In this document: in pieces, positions 1 to 14,093 of the stretch
Layout: each line of letters begins with the position of its first letter
How positions within the stretch are numbered: the first letter of the stretch is position 1
Source: Brachynemurus nebulosus
Taxonomy: Eukaryota > Arthropoda > Insecta > Neuroptera > Myrmeleontidae
Assembly: GCA_035578155.1 (NCBI GenBank)
Contig: JAPWDM010000001.1
Span: 81,015,561 to 81,079,560, forward strand
Length of the DNA: 64,000 nt
Direction of reading: 5' to 3'
Translations under genes and position numbers: made by a program
The notes under the pieces: model-generated
What the model was told of the DNA's origin: nothing
Database searches by the model: none
The model's input: the letters and a program-made list of their open reading frames with translations, nothing else

Positions 1-53
<53 letters not shown>
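1..53. repeat. (TA)n microsatellite, left edge
   Basis: The window opens inside an uninterrupted TA array that directly abuts the left end of the TIR element beginning at about 54. A matching array abuts its right end at 3423. Confidence 0.95.
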
Positions 54-56
<3 letters not shown>

Positions 57-505
57 ACGCTCAAAGATCGAAATCGCTCATTGAGCGAAAAAATCGACCA
101 CAACGCGATGTGGTTATTTGAAATCAGCCACAACGCGAAATTCGTGTTGTGGCACTTATAAAAACAGCCACAACGCGGTGTGGTTAGCTCAAAAAGACCA
201 CAACGCGAAATTGCGTCGTGGCTTTCATAAGATTTGACCACAACGCGACGTGGTCATTTAAAAAAGCCACAACGCGTTTTAGACGGTTAGTTGATGCAAT
301 TGTGACACGACGGGCAGGTTGTTATTTGTCAACTGACGTATAGGATTCAGGATGTTCAATAATAAAAGCCTTTAATTAAATTATTTATTCATTTTGAATT
401 CGTGATCTTATATTAGTAAATATAACAAAATTATTTCTCATAATATAGGTACTGAATTGCAGATTAGTTATTTTTAAGCAATACATGATCATGCATTAAA
501 ATCTT

Positions 506-1235
506 TTAAGGGGGTATTTTAGTCTAGAAATTCGAAAAATCGATTTTTTTTTTTACATTCTCAAAGTTCAGACCTTTAGGAATAAGCCTCTAAAAGGATT
601 TACGGAAATTCGAATTATTTTCGGAGTTAAGGTTATTTTTTCCTGTGTACTGTGTATCCTTTCAGTGTTAAATTCAAATTTTTAATATAAATTACTCGAA
701 ACTGCTTTTTTCGATACGGTTGATATGATACTTCAAGTTCGAATGCACCGATTTACTTGAAATTTGGTACAGACCTTCCTAATACTATCAAAATTGGTCC
801 GACGCACGTAGGGATTTTTGGAATTTCTTTTTTAATATTTTTAAAATATTTTCAAAGTTGAAAAATGGAGGCGAAAAATGATTTTTTTAAAATGGCCGCC
901 ATTTTGTGAAAAAATTTATTTTTTCAAATCGGCTACGTCAAACTAATTCTACATCCTTGTTTATTAAGAATTAACGAAAATTTTATGTTTCAGATCACCA
1001 GGAGGGTTGAAATCACATCAACTGGGAGACACCTTTTTTTTGAGTTGCCACTTTGCGGCCTATACCGATTTCAATTTTGAATTTTTTTGAAATTTTTATA
1101 CATTTTTATACTTTTCAAATATCAATAAAAAACTGTTAAAAAAATCGATACTAAAAATGTTTACTTTTTTTTTTCTTACGCCCATAAAATCATCTCAAAA
1201 TCGAACCTCTAGTCTTGACTACAAGATCCCTTTAA
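506..1235. mobile_element. piggyBac-like MITE, TTAA-flanked
   Basis: TTAA at 506-509 and 1232-1235 bound a 722-bp stretch. The outer 23 bases of the two ends, TTAA included, agree at 18 positions (left TTAAGGGGGTATTTTAGTC, right in reverse complement TTAAAGGGATCTTGTAGTC). TTAA duplication is the hallmark of piggyBac elements. No coding capacity is seen. The family name is inferred from TSD and ends only. Confidence 0.6.
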
Positions 1236-1433
1236 GCTGTAATAGACCAAATAGTTAATATCAAACAATGGGCAATCCATTGTTTAATTTTATGAATTTC
1301 AGCATAGTAGTCTTCAAAGAAAATGTAAATAATACGTTTTTTTTTTTTTAAAATTTCAATTTAGAGCCACTGGGAAGTGTCAATAATTATTTTAAAAAAT
1401 TTAAAAAGACAAAATTTTCCACTTCTTTGGTAA

Positions 1434-2303
1434 GTTTACTTCAGTGTTGCCACAAGGTTACATTTCTTACATTTTTCGTAACTTTTCATCACTCCATGTA
1501 ACATGTATGTAACAAAAGATTTTAAGCGTATTTATGTAACTTTTTAAAATTATGTACATTGTTTGCAATTCTCAAATTCATATCTTAATTCAAAAATTCA
1601 TAACTCCCACTTAATTGCTTTTATCAATTTCGTCACGCACACAAACGTATACGGTACATGCCTGAAGTTAACTTAATTTTTACTACATACCATCTGCAGC
1701 TAAATATGAATTAAATTCAAGCCTTTCTGCTGCAGAATATTGGCGGAAAGTATTTAAACTAGAAAAAATTGATGGAAGAACTATGTTTCCAAATCTGAAG
1801 AAAGTATTTTCATTATTAATGGTACTACCGTTTTCGAATGCTAATCTGGAGAGAATATTTACCCAATTAAAATTAATAAAAAAATTCTCGTCGCAATAAA
1901 TTACATACGGCTACTGTATCTGCACTCATGTCCACAAAAGAAAATATTAAGGATTCTATAAAATTTGAACTTATTGAATCTCTTCTCTGTAGTCAGATAA
2001 AAATAAATTGATAAATCTTTATTTTATTGTAATATAATAAATACAATTCCCTTTATTGTTATCTTCATTTGACTTAAAATTCAATGGAAAATAAAAAAGA
2101 TAAATTAATGAACTGGTCATATTTTTATTATACCTACTTTGACAAATAAAAATTTAAAAAAGATTATAATAAAAATATAATTTAAAATGGCAATTCGTAT
2201 CAACAAAAAGTTACTATTACGTAACTTTTTGTTTAAAAATGTACCTTTTAAAGTATGCCAACGTAACTTTTAGCCAAACGAGTGTGGAAACACTGGTTTA
2301 CTT
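1434..2303 (+). mobile_element. Internally deleted hAT element with perfect 8-bp TSD
   Basis: GTTTACTT at 1434-1441 and 2296-2303 is an exact 8-bp direct duplication flanking an 854-bp element (1442-2295). The ends CAGTGTTGCCACA and, in reverse complement, CAGTGTTTCCACA match at 12 of 13 positions. An 8-bp TSD plus CAGTG-type ends is diagnostic of the hAT superfamily. The interior still encodes the end of the transposase (next entry) but lacks the DDE catalytic part and the BED finger, so it could move only with help from another copy. Confidence 0.92.
1711..2011 (+). pseudogene. hAT transposase C-terminal (hATC dimerisation) fragment
   Basis: Reading from the codons for AEYWRKVFKLEKIDG gives the hATC region: W near the start, then FPNLKKVFSLLMVLPFSNA and an E-R-I-F motif. 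This is the conserved dimerisation block at the C-terminus of hAT transposases. A single-base shift in the A-run near 1878-1884 moves the frame, after which NSRRNKLHTATVSALMSTKE and the natural stop at 2009-2011 follow. The stretch is the last ~100 codons of a protein normally 500-700 residues long. The rest is deleted. It lies between the TIRs of the hAT copy at 1434-2303 and on its plus strand. Confidence 0.85.
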
Positions 2304-2335
2304 ACTACTTACCTCGTGTCCGTTTGTGCCCTATG

Positions 2336-2750
2336 TTAAGGAGGCTCATCAGTGCAGAGGCCGAAAAAAACAGGTTTCTTCACTTTTTTTTTACATAATG
2401 AAGCGGAACCAGAATTAGCAACTTTGCATGTATAGAAAGAAAATGGCGGCAGTTTAAAAAAAAATCTGGAATTTTACCATATTTTTGGGATTAAAATGGT
2501 CATAAAATGGCCATATTTTATCCAAAAAATATGGTTGTGGTTTAGAAAATAAAGAAATGTGTTGTCAATATTCTGTCCAAATTTTAGCTAATTTGGATGA
2601 ATAGATTTAGAGTAATCTTGACACAAGTGTCGAAAAAGATCATTTCGAGAAAAACGCGTTTAAATTGATTTCTGAGAAGTATAGCTATAAGAAACAGCAA
2701 AAACAAAAAAGTCAATTTTTTGAAATTTCTGGACTGGTGAGCCCCCTTAA
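2336..2750. mobile_element. Second piggyBac-like MITE, TTAA-flanked
   Basis: TTAA at 2336-2339 and 2747-2750 flank a 407-bp AT-rich insert. Its ends are near-perfect inverted repeats: GGAGGCTCATCAGTGCAGA on the left, GGGGGCTCACCAGTCCAGA in reverse complement on the right (16 of 19). It is non-coding and lies 33 bp right of the hAT TSD. Its ends are unlike those of the MITE at 506-1235, so it belongs to another subfamily. Confidence 0.75.
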
Positions 2751-3418
2751 TATGTGCGTTTTCACAAAATGTCAAACAGTTCATCAGCCTTACAAAAATA
2801 ACGGATTTTTGAATCACAAACACTAATTAGATCCATATTCAATCAATTTCCGTGTCACTTATTTTTAAAACATCATATCGTTTAAGACGACGATAATGTT
2901 TTGACGATAGGGGTTGATTACTTTTTTTGAGAAGCTGAGCCTCCTTTTTTTTTGAAGTAACGTTTGGTATCGTTCGTTACTAATGAAAAAACTGCGATCG
3001 GTATTTATCTTTATAAACTCATCCAATTCCTCATAAAATACAATTTTTTTATTAGCAATGATTAGCGCACTGATGTTTACACTTGGAAATAATGATCAAC
3101 AATGAATACAAATTCAACGGTATTTGATTGCAATGCGCCAGTTGACAAATAACAACCTGTCCGTTGTGCCACAATTGCATCAGCTAACAGTCTAGAACGC
3201 GTTGTGGCTTTTTTAAATGACCACGTCGCGTTGTGGTCAAATCTTATAAAAGCCACGACGCGAATTTCGCGTTGTGGTCTTTTCGAGTTAACCACAACGC
3301 GTTGTGGCTGTTTTTATAAGTGCCACAACACGAATTTCGCGTTGTGGCTGATTTTAAATAACCACAACGCGTTGTGGTCGATTTTTTCGCTCAATGAGCG
3401 ATTTCGATCTTTGAGCGT

Positions 3419-3632
<214 letters not shown>

Positions 3633-3636
3633 TGGC

Positions 3637-4372
3637 CCATTTTAATCTTTGCATCTAAATATCTCCCCAGAGGGGCCACCTATCAAAAAACTACCTTTAC
3701 AAAAGTTGTTAGGTACGAAGGGGGACATTAAATGGTGACCTTAAATTTGACTTTAAATTTCATTTTCACGGTCATTTTGAGGTCAAGTCGTATTTTTCAA
3801 ATGGAACGACCCACTTTTTATTTCGGATTCTGTAAAAGCACGAAATTTCACGTCGAAAATGCTATAAACGAATTTTTTTATAATTGACCTTAAGAAATGT
3901 AAAGACCACCAAAGAATAATCAAAAATTAGATTTTAAAAGAAAAACCTAACTTTAAATTGTCGGCATCTTTTGGAGACGTAAAATAAGAGCTTCTGTTCC
4001 TTTTTAATGACCTGTGAAGGTCATTCTAAGGTCAGAATCCAGAAAAAAATGACACTAAAAATTTATGAAAAATTAATTTTTGATAACTAATAAATTTCAT
4101 AGCTAAAAACTGAAAAATTAAAGGTCAATAAAAAAAACTCGTTCATAACATTTTCGACGTGAAATTTCACGCTCTTTCAGAATCCGAAATAAAAAGTATG
4201 TCGTTCCATTTGCAAATACGACTTGACCTCAAAATAACCTTGAAAGTGAAATTCAAGGTCAAATTTAAGGTCACCATTTAATGTCTCCCTTCGTACATAA
4301 CAACTTTTGTAAAGGGCATTTTTTGATAGCTGGCCCCTCTGGCGAAATATTTAGATGCAAAGATTAAAATGG
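3637..4372. mobile_element. Foldback element with ~243-bp inverted arms
   Basis: Bases 3637-3880 pair with 4131-4372 as an imperfect inverted repeat. The ends read CCATTTTAATCTTTGCATC and its complement. The ~250-bp loop is AT-rich and non-coding. The left end starts six bases after a TA array. There is no transposase, so this is a MITE/foldback of unidentified family. Confidence 0.85.
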
Positions 4373-4375
4373 AGT

Positions 4376-5024
4376 CTGAAGGATGAAAAGTTAAAAAATT
4401 AAACAATTAAATTGTATTAAAGATATTATTTTATTTCTGTTGAATGCAGTAATAAATAACAGATTCTCTCAAACATATCTCTTAAGGAAAAATAATTAGT
4501 TGTCCAGGACGAAGAACGGGGATCTGATTTCCTATCAACTTCATTACTGGGAATATTAATTTTCGTCGCTTTCTTCGTGGACATTTGGCGATACATGTAA
4601 ATTCATGTACAGCTTACTAAGAAATACTGCAAGCCCAGGGCCGGCGAGCGAAGTGACGGGCTCCCGAGTACAACGAAAAAATTCAAACATTTTTCTCCAA
4701 CAATACAAATAATGGAACCTATGTAAGAGCAACAACAAACTGTTCTCTTTCCAATAATAACTTGGTAGTGAAAACATGAATTGTAGATGAATTTACACGT
4801 ATCGCCAAATGTTCACGAAGAAAACGCCGACGATTTGTATTTCCGTTCGGTTCGGTTGGTACGAAACCTAACCAGTCCTTCCTCCTGGATAATTAATTAT
4901 TTTTTTATTTTTCCTTAAGAGATCTGTTTCACATAATCTGATATTTATTACTACGTTTAATAGGAATAGCAATATCTGTAAATACAATTTAATTGTTTAA
5001 TTTGTTAACATTTTGTCCTTCAGG
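4376..5024. mobile_element. Second foldback element, abutting the first
   Basis: Bases 4376 to about 4615 are matched in reverse complement by about 4785-5024. Shared blocks include ACAATTAAATTGTAT near the ends and CATTTGGCGATAC further in. The spacer is about 170 bp. A 73-codon minus-strand ORF in the middle shows no recognisable motif and most likely reflects the repeat. Only three bases separate it from the previous foldback. Confidence 0.85.
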
Positions 5025-7620
<2,596 letters not shown>

Positions 7621-8672
7621 ATAGTGAACTAATTAAGTGTACCTATTATGGCAATCAGCCAGTGACGGTTCAGATAATAATGTAACAAGCAGATATATTT
7701 ATCTACCAGTTGCATCAAATAAGCCTACATCACTGTTCGACGAATTAAATGAAGTAAACAGCGATCAACAGTTAGCTAGTACATCAGCCATTAGCAAATT
7801 AAGGGACAAAAGCCAAACCGAAAAATTTGAACAAGAAAAACAAAATGCTATAAGAAGATTAAGAACTTCATCGCAGGTCTCCATTCCAGATAACGACCTC
7901 CCGAATAAAAAATCGACCATGGAAAATAATACAACAGCCAGTCAAAAACCCAACTAGCAAGGAGATGACTTTGTTGTAATATCTCGTAAAAAAATAGAAG
8001 TCCAGATGCTGAACAGAGAAGAGTTAAGCAGAAGGAAAATTCGGAGACGGAGGACACTACCTACAATCGCTTTGAAATTCTTCAAAGAGTTTCTCAAGAC
8101 CCAGATATACCAACCGAAAGCTTGCCTAAAGATAAAAAAGAACCAGTGCAACCTATTTTCGTAAAAACTGTTATTAATTTTAAATCATTTCAGCAGGAAC
8201 TAAATTTGAATGGCTTTACTAATAAATGCTTCTTTAAAGTTATGAATAAGCAAATAAAAATTATACCAGTAGATGTTTTTACATACCGCGCGTTGACCAC
8301 ATATTTTAAATCAAGTAATGTAAATTATTACACGTATCTCTTAAGACAAGAACTACCTTTTCGAGTTGTTTTAAGGAATGTTCATTACTCCACCACACAA
8401 GAGGAAATTGCCGAAGAAGATCTTGCCGAACTTGGGTATGTTGTAGAAAACGTATCCAATATAAAACATGCTAAAACCAAAGAACCATTACCTTTATTCT
8501 TTATTGATCTGAAGAATAATGAAAATAACAAATCAATTTACCAGGTCACAAAAATGGGAAATAAAATTGTAAAATTTGAACCACCTAATAAAAAAAAGGG
8601 AAATTCCACAATATAAGAGATGCCAGAGATTTGGTCACACCCAAAACAACTGTGGACGTATTTATAGATGTT

Positions 8673-9360
8673 TGCCCCAGTTGTTGATTACATAATTCAT
8701 TGGTCTGAACCATTTGAACGTCGTTGTTTTTTTTTGTTTTTTTTTGAAAAATAGAACAGTGGTAGTACATAGTCAGTCATTGATTGGATCCATCGATGTA
8801 CGGATCATTGCTACCGGGCTTGCACCGGTAGCCTTTATTACCGCAAATTTTTAGTTCAATTGTTACATCATACTTAGTTAGATAGAATTGATCGATGCAA
8901 CTAGTTCGCGATTAGTCTTTCGTTTGTACAAAAGTTACTTACAATTAGAGTAGTTTTTTTCGCAACAAAGAAACTCACAATTAAAATTAGTGTTAATTAG
9001 TGTTGTTTCGCATTAGAAATTTCGCGTTAGTTCATTTTTTTCAATTAGTTTAACTACCTTCAAAATCATAGTGAAAATTAGCATCAGTACAAAATTACAC
9101 GGAACTCACCTGAACGAATGAAATAAATTTCAATAAGGGTCACCACCTATAACTCCTTACCTTCCAAATTTTTTCCTTGACCCGATAATTATCTACAATT
9201 AAGAAAATGGAAGAGGAATAATCGGTGAGTACAGTTTCAATTTTGTATTCATTCCATTTTTACAGTCCGCTATCTTTTTTTGATTTAGTTTACAACAAAA
9301 TTTAATAGGATTTTAGTTTTACCAAATTGTCACAAAAAACCTAGTCGCGTCAACAATAGA
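8673..9360. mobile_element. ~690-bp insertion splitting the ORF1 zinc knuckles
   Basis: The CGR-IYRCL part of one knuckle ends near 8673, and its K-C-T-G-N-H continuation starts near 9367, so the intervening DNA is an insert. ATAGATGT on the left and ATAGATATGT on the right may be a decayed target duplication. I see no clear TIR or poly-A. Inside are two poly-T runs (8724-8744) and a hairpin GCTACCGG...CCGGTAGC at 8811-8832. Family unknown. Confidence 0.6.
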
Positions 9361-9741
9361 TATGTAAAGTGTACTGGAAATCATTAGACAAGTGCATGCG
9401 AGAAAAAAAGCAGAGATATCCCTGCTGTTTGTGTTAACTGTGGTGAAAATCATCCAGCAAATTATAAAGGTTGTATCGTTTACAAAAAACTTTTAGAAAA
9501 GCGTTACCCTCCATTGAGAAGAAAGCAGCCTACTAAATCCAACTTGATCTCACGAGTTTCATCTCCGAACTACGTGAGAGAAAACTTCACCTACGCACAA
9601 GCACTTGGAGATTTGCCCTCCACTAACATTATTGAAGCCGCCACGGAACATAATACAAATCAAGATTTAATCGCTTTTATGAAGCAGTCATTTTCGGAGC
9701 TGAAAGAAATGTTTCGAGATCTTATGAAACAAAACAGCGTG

Positions 9742-10112
9742 ATGGTTAATCTCACGGAGGACAGAGACCCCGCAACTATCTCTTTTCTGAAATCACGAGT
9801 GTGTACTTCTGTGCTCCTTAGGCTTCTTAGTTGTCAGTTTGTCAGTAGCCATGATTGAAGATCAACCACACGATAATGGACTTGATTGTTGTTGGTATTG
9901 TTACATCGGTTACATCCCCTAGTACATGCGTGTGGTGTCTGACCCACGTGACCGCCCCTACTATCTGCGTTACTCACACAAATACACAAAATCGCACTAA
10001 TACAATGTAAACCCAGTGTGTGTATACAACATATTGTCTATCTCTTACATGTTACACTGGTTCCAGTAGTGTAGGCATAGATATGTTGTCTCTATTACTC
10101 TATGGTTAATCT
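9742..10112. mobile_element. 349-bp insertion with perfect 11-bp TSD
   Basis: ATGGTTAATCT at 9742-9752 recurs at 10102-10112. Removing the insert (9753-10101) restores the ORF1 C-terminus (VNL followed by LTTLVAKMK and stop). The insert starts CACGGAGGACAGAGACCCCG and ends TGTTGTCTCTATTACTCT, with no TIR and no poly-A. An 11-bp TSD fits a retroposon (SINE-like), but its 3' end lacks the usual simple repeat. Confidence 0.85.
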
Positions 10113-10144
10113 ATTAACAACGCTGGTCGCTAAGATGAAATAAA

Positions 10145-12802
10145 ATGGCTCTATCCATAAAAATATTTTTATGGAATACAAATGGTTTACTAAACCGTCG
10201 TCTGGAACTTGAAACATTTCTTCAAGATCATAACATAGATATAGCCCTAATATCTGAAACGAGATTCACTCAGAGAAGTTATCTTAAAATAAGAAACTAT
10301 ACTGTTTATGATACGAAACATCCTAGTGGTAGAGGCCACGGTGGTACAGCAATTATAATTAAGAACAGCTTAAAACATCATGAGCTACAAAAATATAATG
10401 AAGAATACCTTCAAGCAACAAGTGTAGTGGTAGAAGATTGGATTGGACCAATAACTTTTTCCGCTGTGTATTGTCCTCCAAGATATGCAGGATTTGTTTC
10501 AAAATTTTTTCGACATTCTTGGAAATCGATTTATTTCAGGCGATGACTACAATGCTAAGTACACGCATTGGGGTTCTAGGCTCATCAACCCTAAAGGTAG
10601 AAATCTTCTAAAAGTTATCGATGAAAACAATCTGAATCATCTATCTACGGGTGAACCAACTTATTGGCCGTCTGACCTAAATAAAATTCCAGATTTGCTG
10701 GACCTATTTGTTACGAAAAATATATCTAGTAGATACATGGAGATAAAGTCATGTTTTGACTTATCATCGGATCATTCACCTGTTCTGCTTACAGTTAGCA
10801 GTAAATTAATCCATAAAGAGAAAATACCTGTCCTGTTCGATAAACATATAGATTGGGATTACTTTCGAAACTATATTGACAACAAAATTACCTTAAGAAC
10901 ATCCTTAAAATCAGAATTAGAGTTAGGTCAAGCAGTGGTAAATTTTACTAGAATCATTCAATCTGCTGCTTGTGAATCCACTCCAGACATTGTTAATACA
11001 TAATTCAGGTGACAAAGTTACCTCACCAGATACAGTTAAGGACTTGATTTTAGAAAAACGGAGGCTAAGAAGAATTTAGCAACAAACCAGGTTTCCAGGA
11101 GACAAAAATCGTTTTAACAGAATATCCCAAAAGTTAAAGCGATTACTGAACAAATTAAAACAGGATGCTATTGAAGATTATCTTGAAAATCTTTGTCCAA
11201 CTGAAGCATCTGACTGCTCCCTTTGGAAAGCTACTAAGCGCATTAAACAGCCACAACAGCCAACACCACCACTTCGTGGAAATAATGGAAGTTGGGCAAA
11301 AAGTGCAGGAGAAAAGGCAGAACTTTTTGCTGAAACATTATTTGAAGTTTTTCAACCCAATCACGGAGACAACTTAAATATCGAAGAAACTCAACTTTTA
11401 GAAGCATCTTCAGAGCCAACTGTCCCAGTTGAACCTTTTTCGCCAAAGGAAATTAAAAGATTGATCTGAAAGAAAGCTCCTGGCTATGATCTTGTCACAG
11501 TTAGGATTCTACGAGAATTGCCTAATAAAGGTATTATGATGATAAATTTAATTTTTAATGCCATTTTAAAGCTAAAATATTTCCCTGCTGTTTGGAAATT
11601 AGCTCAAATCATTTTAATACAAAACACGGGGAAGCCAGTAAATGAGGTGGCGTCGTACAGACCAATCAGTTTACTCCCCGTTTTATCCAAAATGTTCGAA
11701 AAGTTATTTGTCAGAAGACTGCATCGATAACCTTAAAATTATTCCAGATCATCAGTTTGATTTTCGGACAAAACATTCAACCGTCGAACAGGTTCATCGT
11801 GTAGTTAATATGATCAAACGTTCTCTTCAAGAAAAAGATATTGTACTGCAGCTTTTCTTGACGCGAGTCAAGCATTTGACAAAGTGTGGCATACTGGTTT
11901 ATTGTATAAATTAAGGAAAAATATTCCTGGATCATTTTACTTAATACTGAAATCGTATTTGTCAGATCGTTACTTCCATGTAAAGTTTCAGAGTGAAATA
12001 TCAGAAATGTTTCCAGTTCGTTCCGGTGTACCACAAGGTAGTGTTCTTGGGCCTGTTCTTTATCTTATATATACTGCAGATCTGCCGGTTGATGAAGAAA
12101 ATACTACTGCAACAATTGCTGATAATACTGCTATACTAGCTACTGATGAAGATCTAAATGTTGCATCACAAAAGTTACAATCTAGCTTACGTCGAATACA
12201 GCAATGGTTACATAAATGGCGTATTCGAGTAAATGAAACGAAATCACTGCAAGTTACATTTACTATGAGAAAAGGAACCTGCCCTGCAGTTAGTTTGAAT
12301 GATGTGGTGTTACCATTAGCTACTGAAGTTAAATACCTAGGTATGCATCTAGATAGAAAACTACATGGCGTAAGCATATTTGGACTAAACGCAACAACTA
12401 AATGTTAAGTTTTCTAAGTACTATTGGCTTCTAGGTCGTAAATCAAAGCTGTCTTTAACAAACAAAGTGCTAGTTTATAAAAGTGTTATCAAACCAGTAT
12501 GGACTTATGGTATTCAACTTTGGGGTACTGCTAGTGTTAGCAATATTGAGATATTGCAACGTTTTCAATCTAAAGTGCTACGAGCCACTAGTGTTTCCCC
12601 GTCGTACGTGCGTAACGATGACATACATCGCAGTCTTCATGTGCCCACAGTGCGAGAGGAAATACTACGATACAGTGATAAATACATTCATCGCCTAGAA
12701 AATCACCCTAATGTGTGTGCCCTTAACCTACTTGACAATAGTGACTCTTTGTATAGACTCAATAGACAGAACAATTTAGAATTAAGGTATCGATTTATTT
12801 AG
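10145..12802 (+). pseudogene. LINE ORF2: endonuclease-reverse transcriptase, broken
   Basis: Endonuclease: FLWNTNGL, ISETRF and RGHGGTAIIIK in 10145-10546. The frame shifts near 10540 to DDYNAKYTHWGS and SSDHSPVLL in 10485-11003. RT continues from about 11006 to 11728 with stops near 11078 (TAG) and 11467 (TGA), including ASYRPISLLPVLSKMFEKL. It changes frame near 11730 and again near 11880, then shows GVPQGSVLGPVLY at 12024-12062. The catalytic (F/Y)ADD box reads IADNTAIL at about 12116-12139, so one active-site Asp is lost. The C-terminal part (12467-12802) contains WTYGIQLWGTAS, the usual Jockey end. Family function: nick the target and reverse-transcribe the element RNA. No RNase H domain is present. 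At least four frameshifts make it a pseudogene. Confidence 0.9.
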
Positions 12803-12960
12803 CTTTTAATGAATAGTATATATTATATTTAGTATATAATTTATTTTGAGTGATTACCAGTGGGTAATCACCATTCCCGTTATGTTCTATCATCGCTCGA
12901 TTTATAGTTCTATTTAGAACTGATAATCGATAAACGAGGATGTTAAAAAAAAAAAAAAAA
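12803..12960 (+). other. LINE 3' UTR with hairpin and poly-A tail
   Basis: GTGATTACC at 12850-12858 and GGTAATCAC at 12863-12871 form a 9-bp stem with a 4-base loop about 90 bases before the poly-A run at 12944-12960. Stem-loops at this place commonly guide reverse transcriptase to its RNA; that role is inferred here. Confidence 0.7.
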
Positions 12961-12989
12961 CAAAGCAGTAGACATCAGAACCTAAAGAA

Positions 12990-13320
12990 AATCGAATAAT
13001 TGGTTTGAAAGTCTCTGGTGGCTTCACATTTTATAAGTGTAATAAAAAAAAAATTCACCTTTTCAGAGACCGTAATTAATTTTATGACTTATTTTAGTAA
13101 AAATTTTTTTATATTTTTAAGATTTTCAATATTTTTAAATTGTGTTAAAAAAAAGTTTAAGTTCAATATGGATTTATATGTAACAAAGCAAAAAATCATA
13201 GATACTTGATATTGCTTGCACTAAAGTTGGGAATTTCAAAATGCAAACTAGATTATGAACTTTATTTTATCGGCTGATCATTAATTGCATCCCGCGGTTG
13301 AAAAAGGTCGACCCGACCCT
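12990..13320. repeat. Dispersed repeat, inverted relative to 23570-24215
   Basis: Segments here, for example CAGAGACCGTAATTAATTTT at 13064 and the block around CAAAATGCAAACTAG at 13236, recur in reverse complement between 23570 and 24215. The second copy holds about 200 bp more in its middle. No ORF. Nature unknown. Confidence 0.75.
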
Positions 13321-13781
13321 AAAATTGCAACTCAATACAAAAAGGGAAACACACGGGTAGCATCCCGTGGTCAATATTTTATTGCTTTTATGGGTGTAGT
13401 TGGTTACAACACATATTATGTTACAAATAGATACGGGCATACAATTTATTCATAACTATTTATCTAAAATAATTTTCAGAAATAATTTTTGAAAATTTAA
13501 AAAACTTGTCGTAGTGCCATTTTAAGCCATTTTTGAAAAATTTACATAGCCATATTTTCAAAACGGAGGTGGCGCAGAATATAATTAATTATAGGTATTT
13601 GATAATTATATAGCGAATTAGTAGTTTCTCGATTATACATATAACTTTGTGTGCATGCACGGAACCTAATTTTCATACAGCATGTTATTACACGAATGCC
13701 GCGCAAAACGGAACACCAAGGAAGGTTTGTTTCTTTCTATGATACTATAAGTGAAGCATATATAGGGTATTCAAAATGTAC
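13321..13781. other. No gene seen
   Basis: AT-rich sequence with short phrases (GGGTAGCATCCCGTGG near 13355) that look like further debris of the preceding repeat. The small ORF ending in the TA array (13651 on) is an artefact. Confidence 0.5.

Positions 13782-13856
<75 letters not shown>
13782..13856. repeat. (TA)n microsatellite
   Basis: Pure TA apart from one G at 13804. Confidence 0.95.
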
Positions 13857-13858
<2 letters not shown>

Positions 13859-14093
13859 TATACATATAAAGGCAATAAAGGTAACGTAAGTGTGATGAAA
13901 ATAAAAAATAAAATAAAAAAAGTTTTGTACATACCAAATCGGTAATAATAAATGCATATATAACAATATCACTTTTGTTAAAGTTAAAAATATTAAATTT
14001 TTAAATATTCATGTTATAATATCGTTTCTGAGAAAAAACATCGTGAATTATGCACACATTCTGTTCAAAACTAAATATGTATTTAATTACCTA

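Larger units (their letters stand above)
7637..10143 (+). pseudogene. LINE ORF1 (gag-like, PRE_C2HC + zinc knuckles), interrupted
   Basis: The best preserved part is 8122-8616 (164 codons). It includes FKVMNKQIKIIPVDVFTYR and LPLFFIDLKNNENNKSIYQ, a layout typical of the PRE_C2HC region that precedes nucleic-acid-binding knuckles in insect Jockey ORF1 proteins. A knuckle-like RCQRFGHTQNNC follows at about 8616-8655 in another frame, with its first Cys replaced by Tyr. The second knuckle (CVNCGENHPANYKGC, about 9438-9482) lies beyond a ~690-bp insertion. The C-terminal part at 9514-9752 is cut by a 349-bp insertion and resumes at 10102 to end at 10141-10143. A stop also falls in the knuckle region (TAG after GNH near 9394). 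The protein would coat the LINE RNA. Confidence 0.85.

Noticed and set aside
4556..4777. 73-codon minus-strand ORF in the second foldback
   Set aside because: It lies in the inverted repeat and its spacer, has no motif, and the paired arm does not preserve the frame.
12060..12377. 105-codon minus-strand ORF over the Jockey RT
   Set aside because: It is a shadow of the reverse transcriptase frame, whose GVPQGSVLGP motif on the plus strand is decisive.
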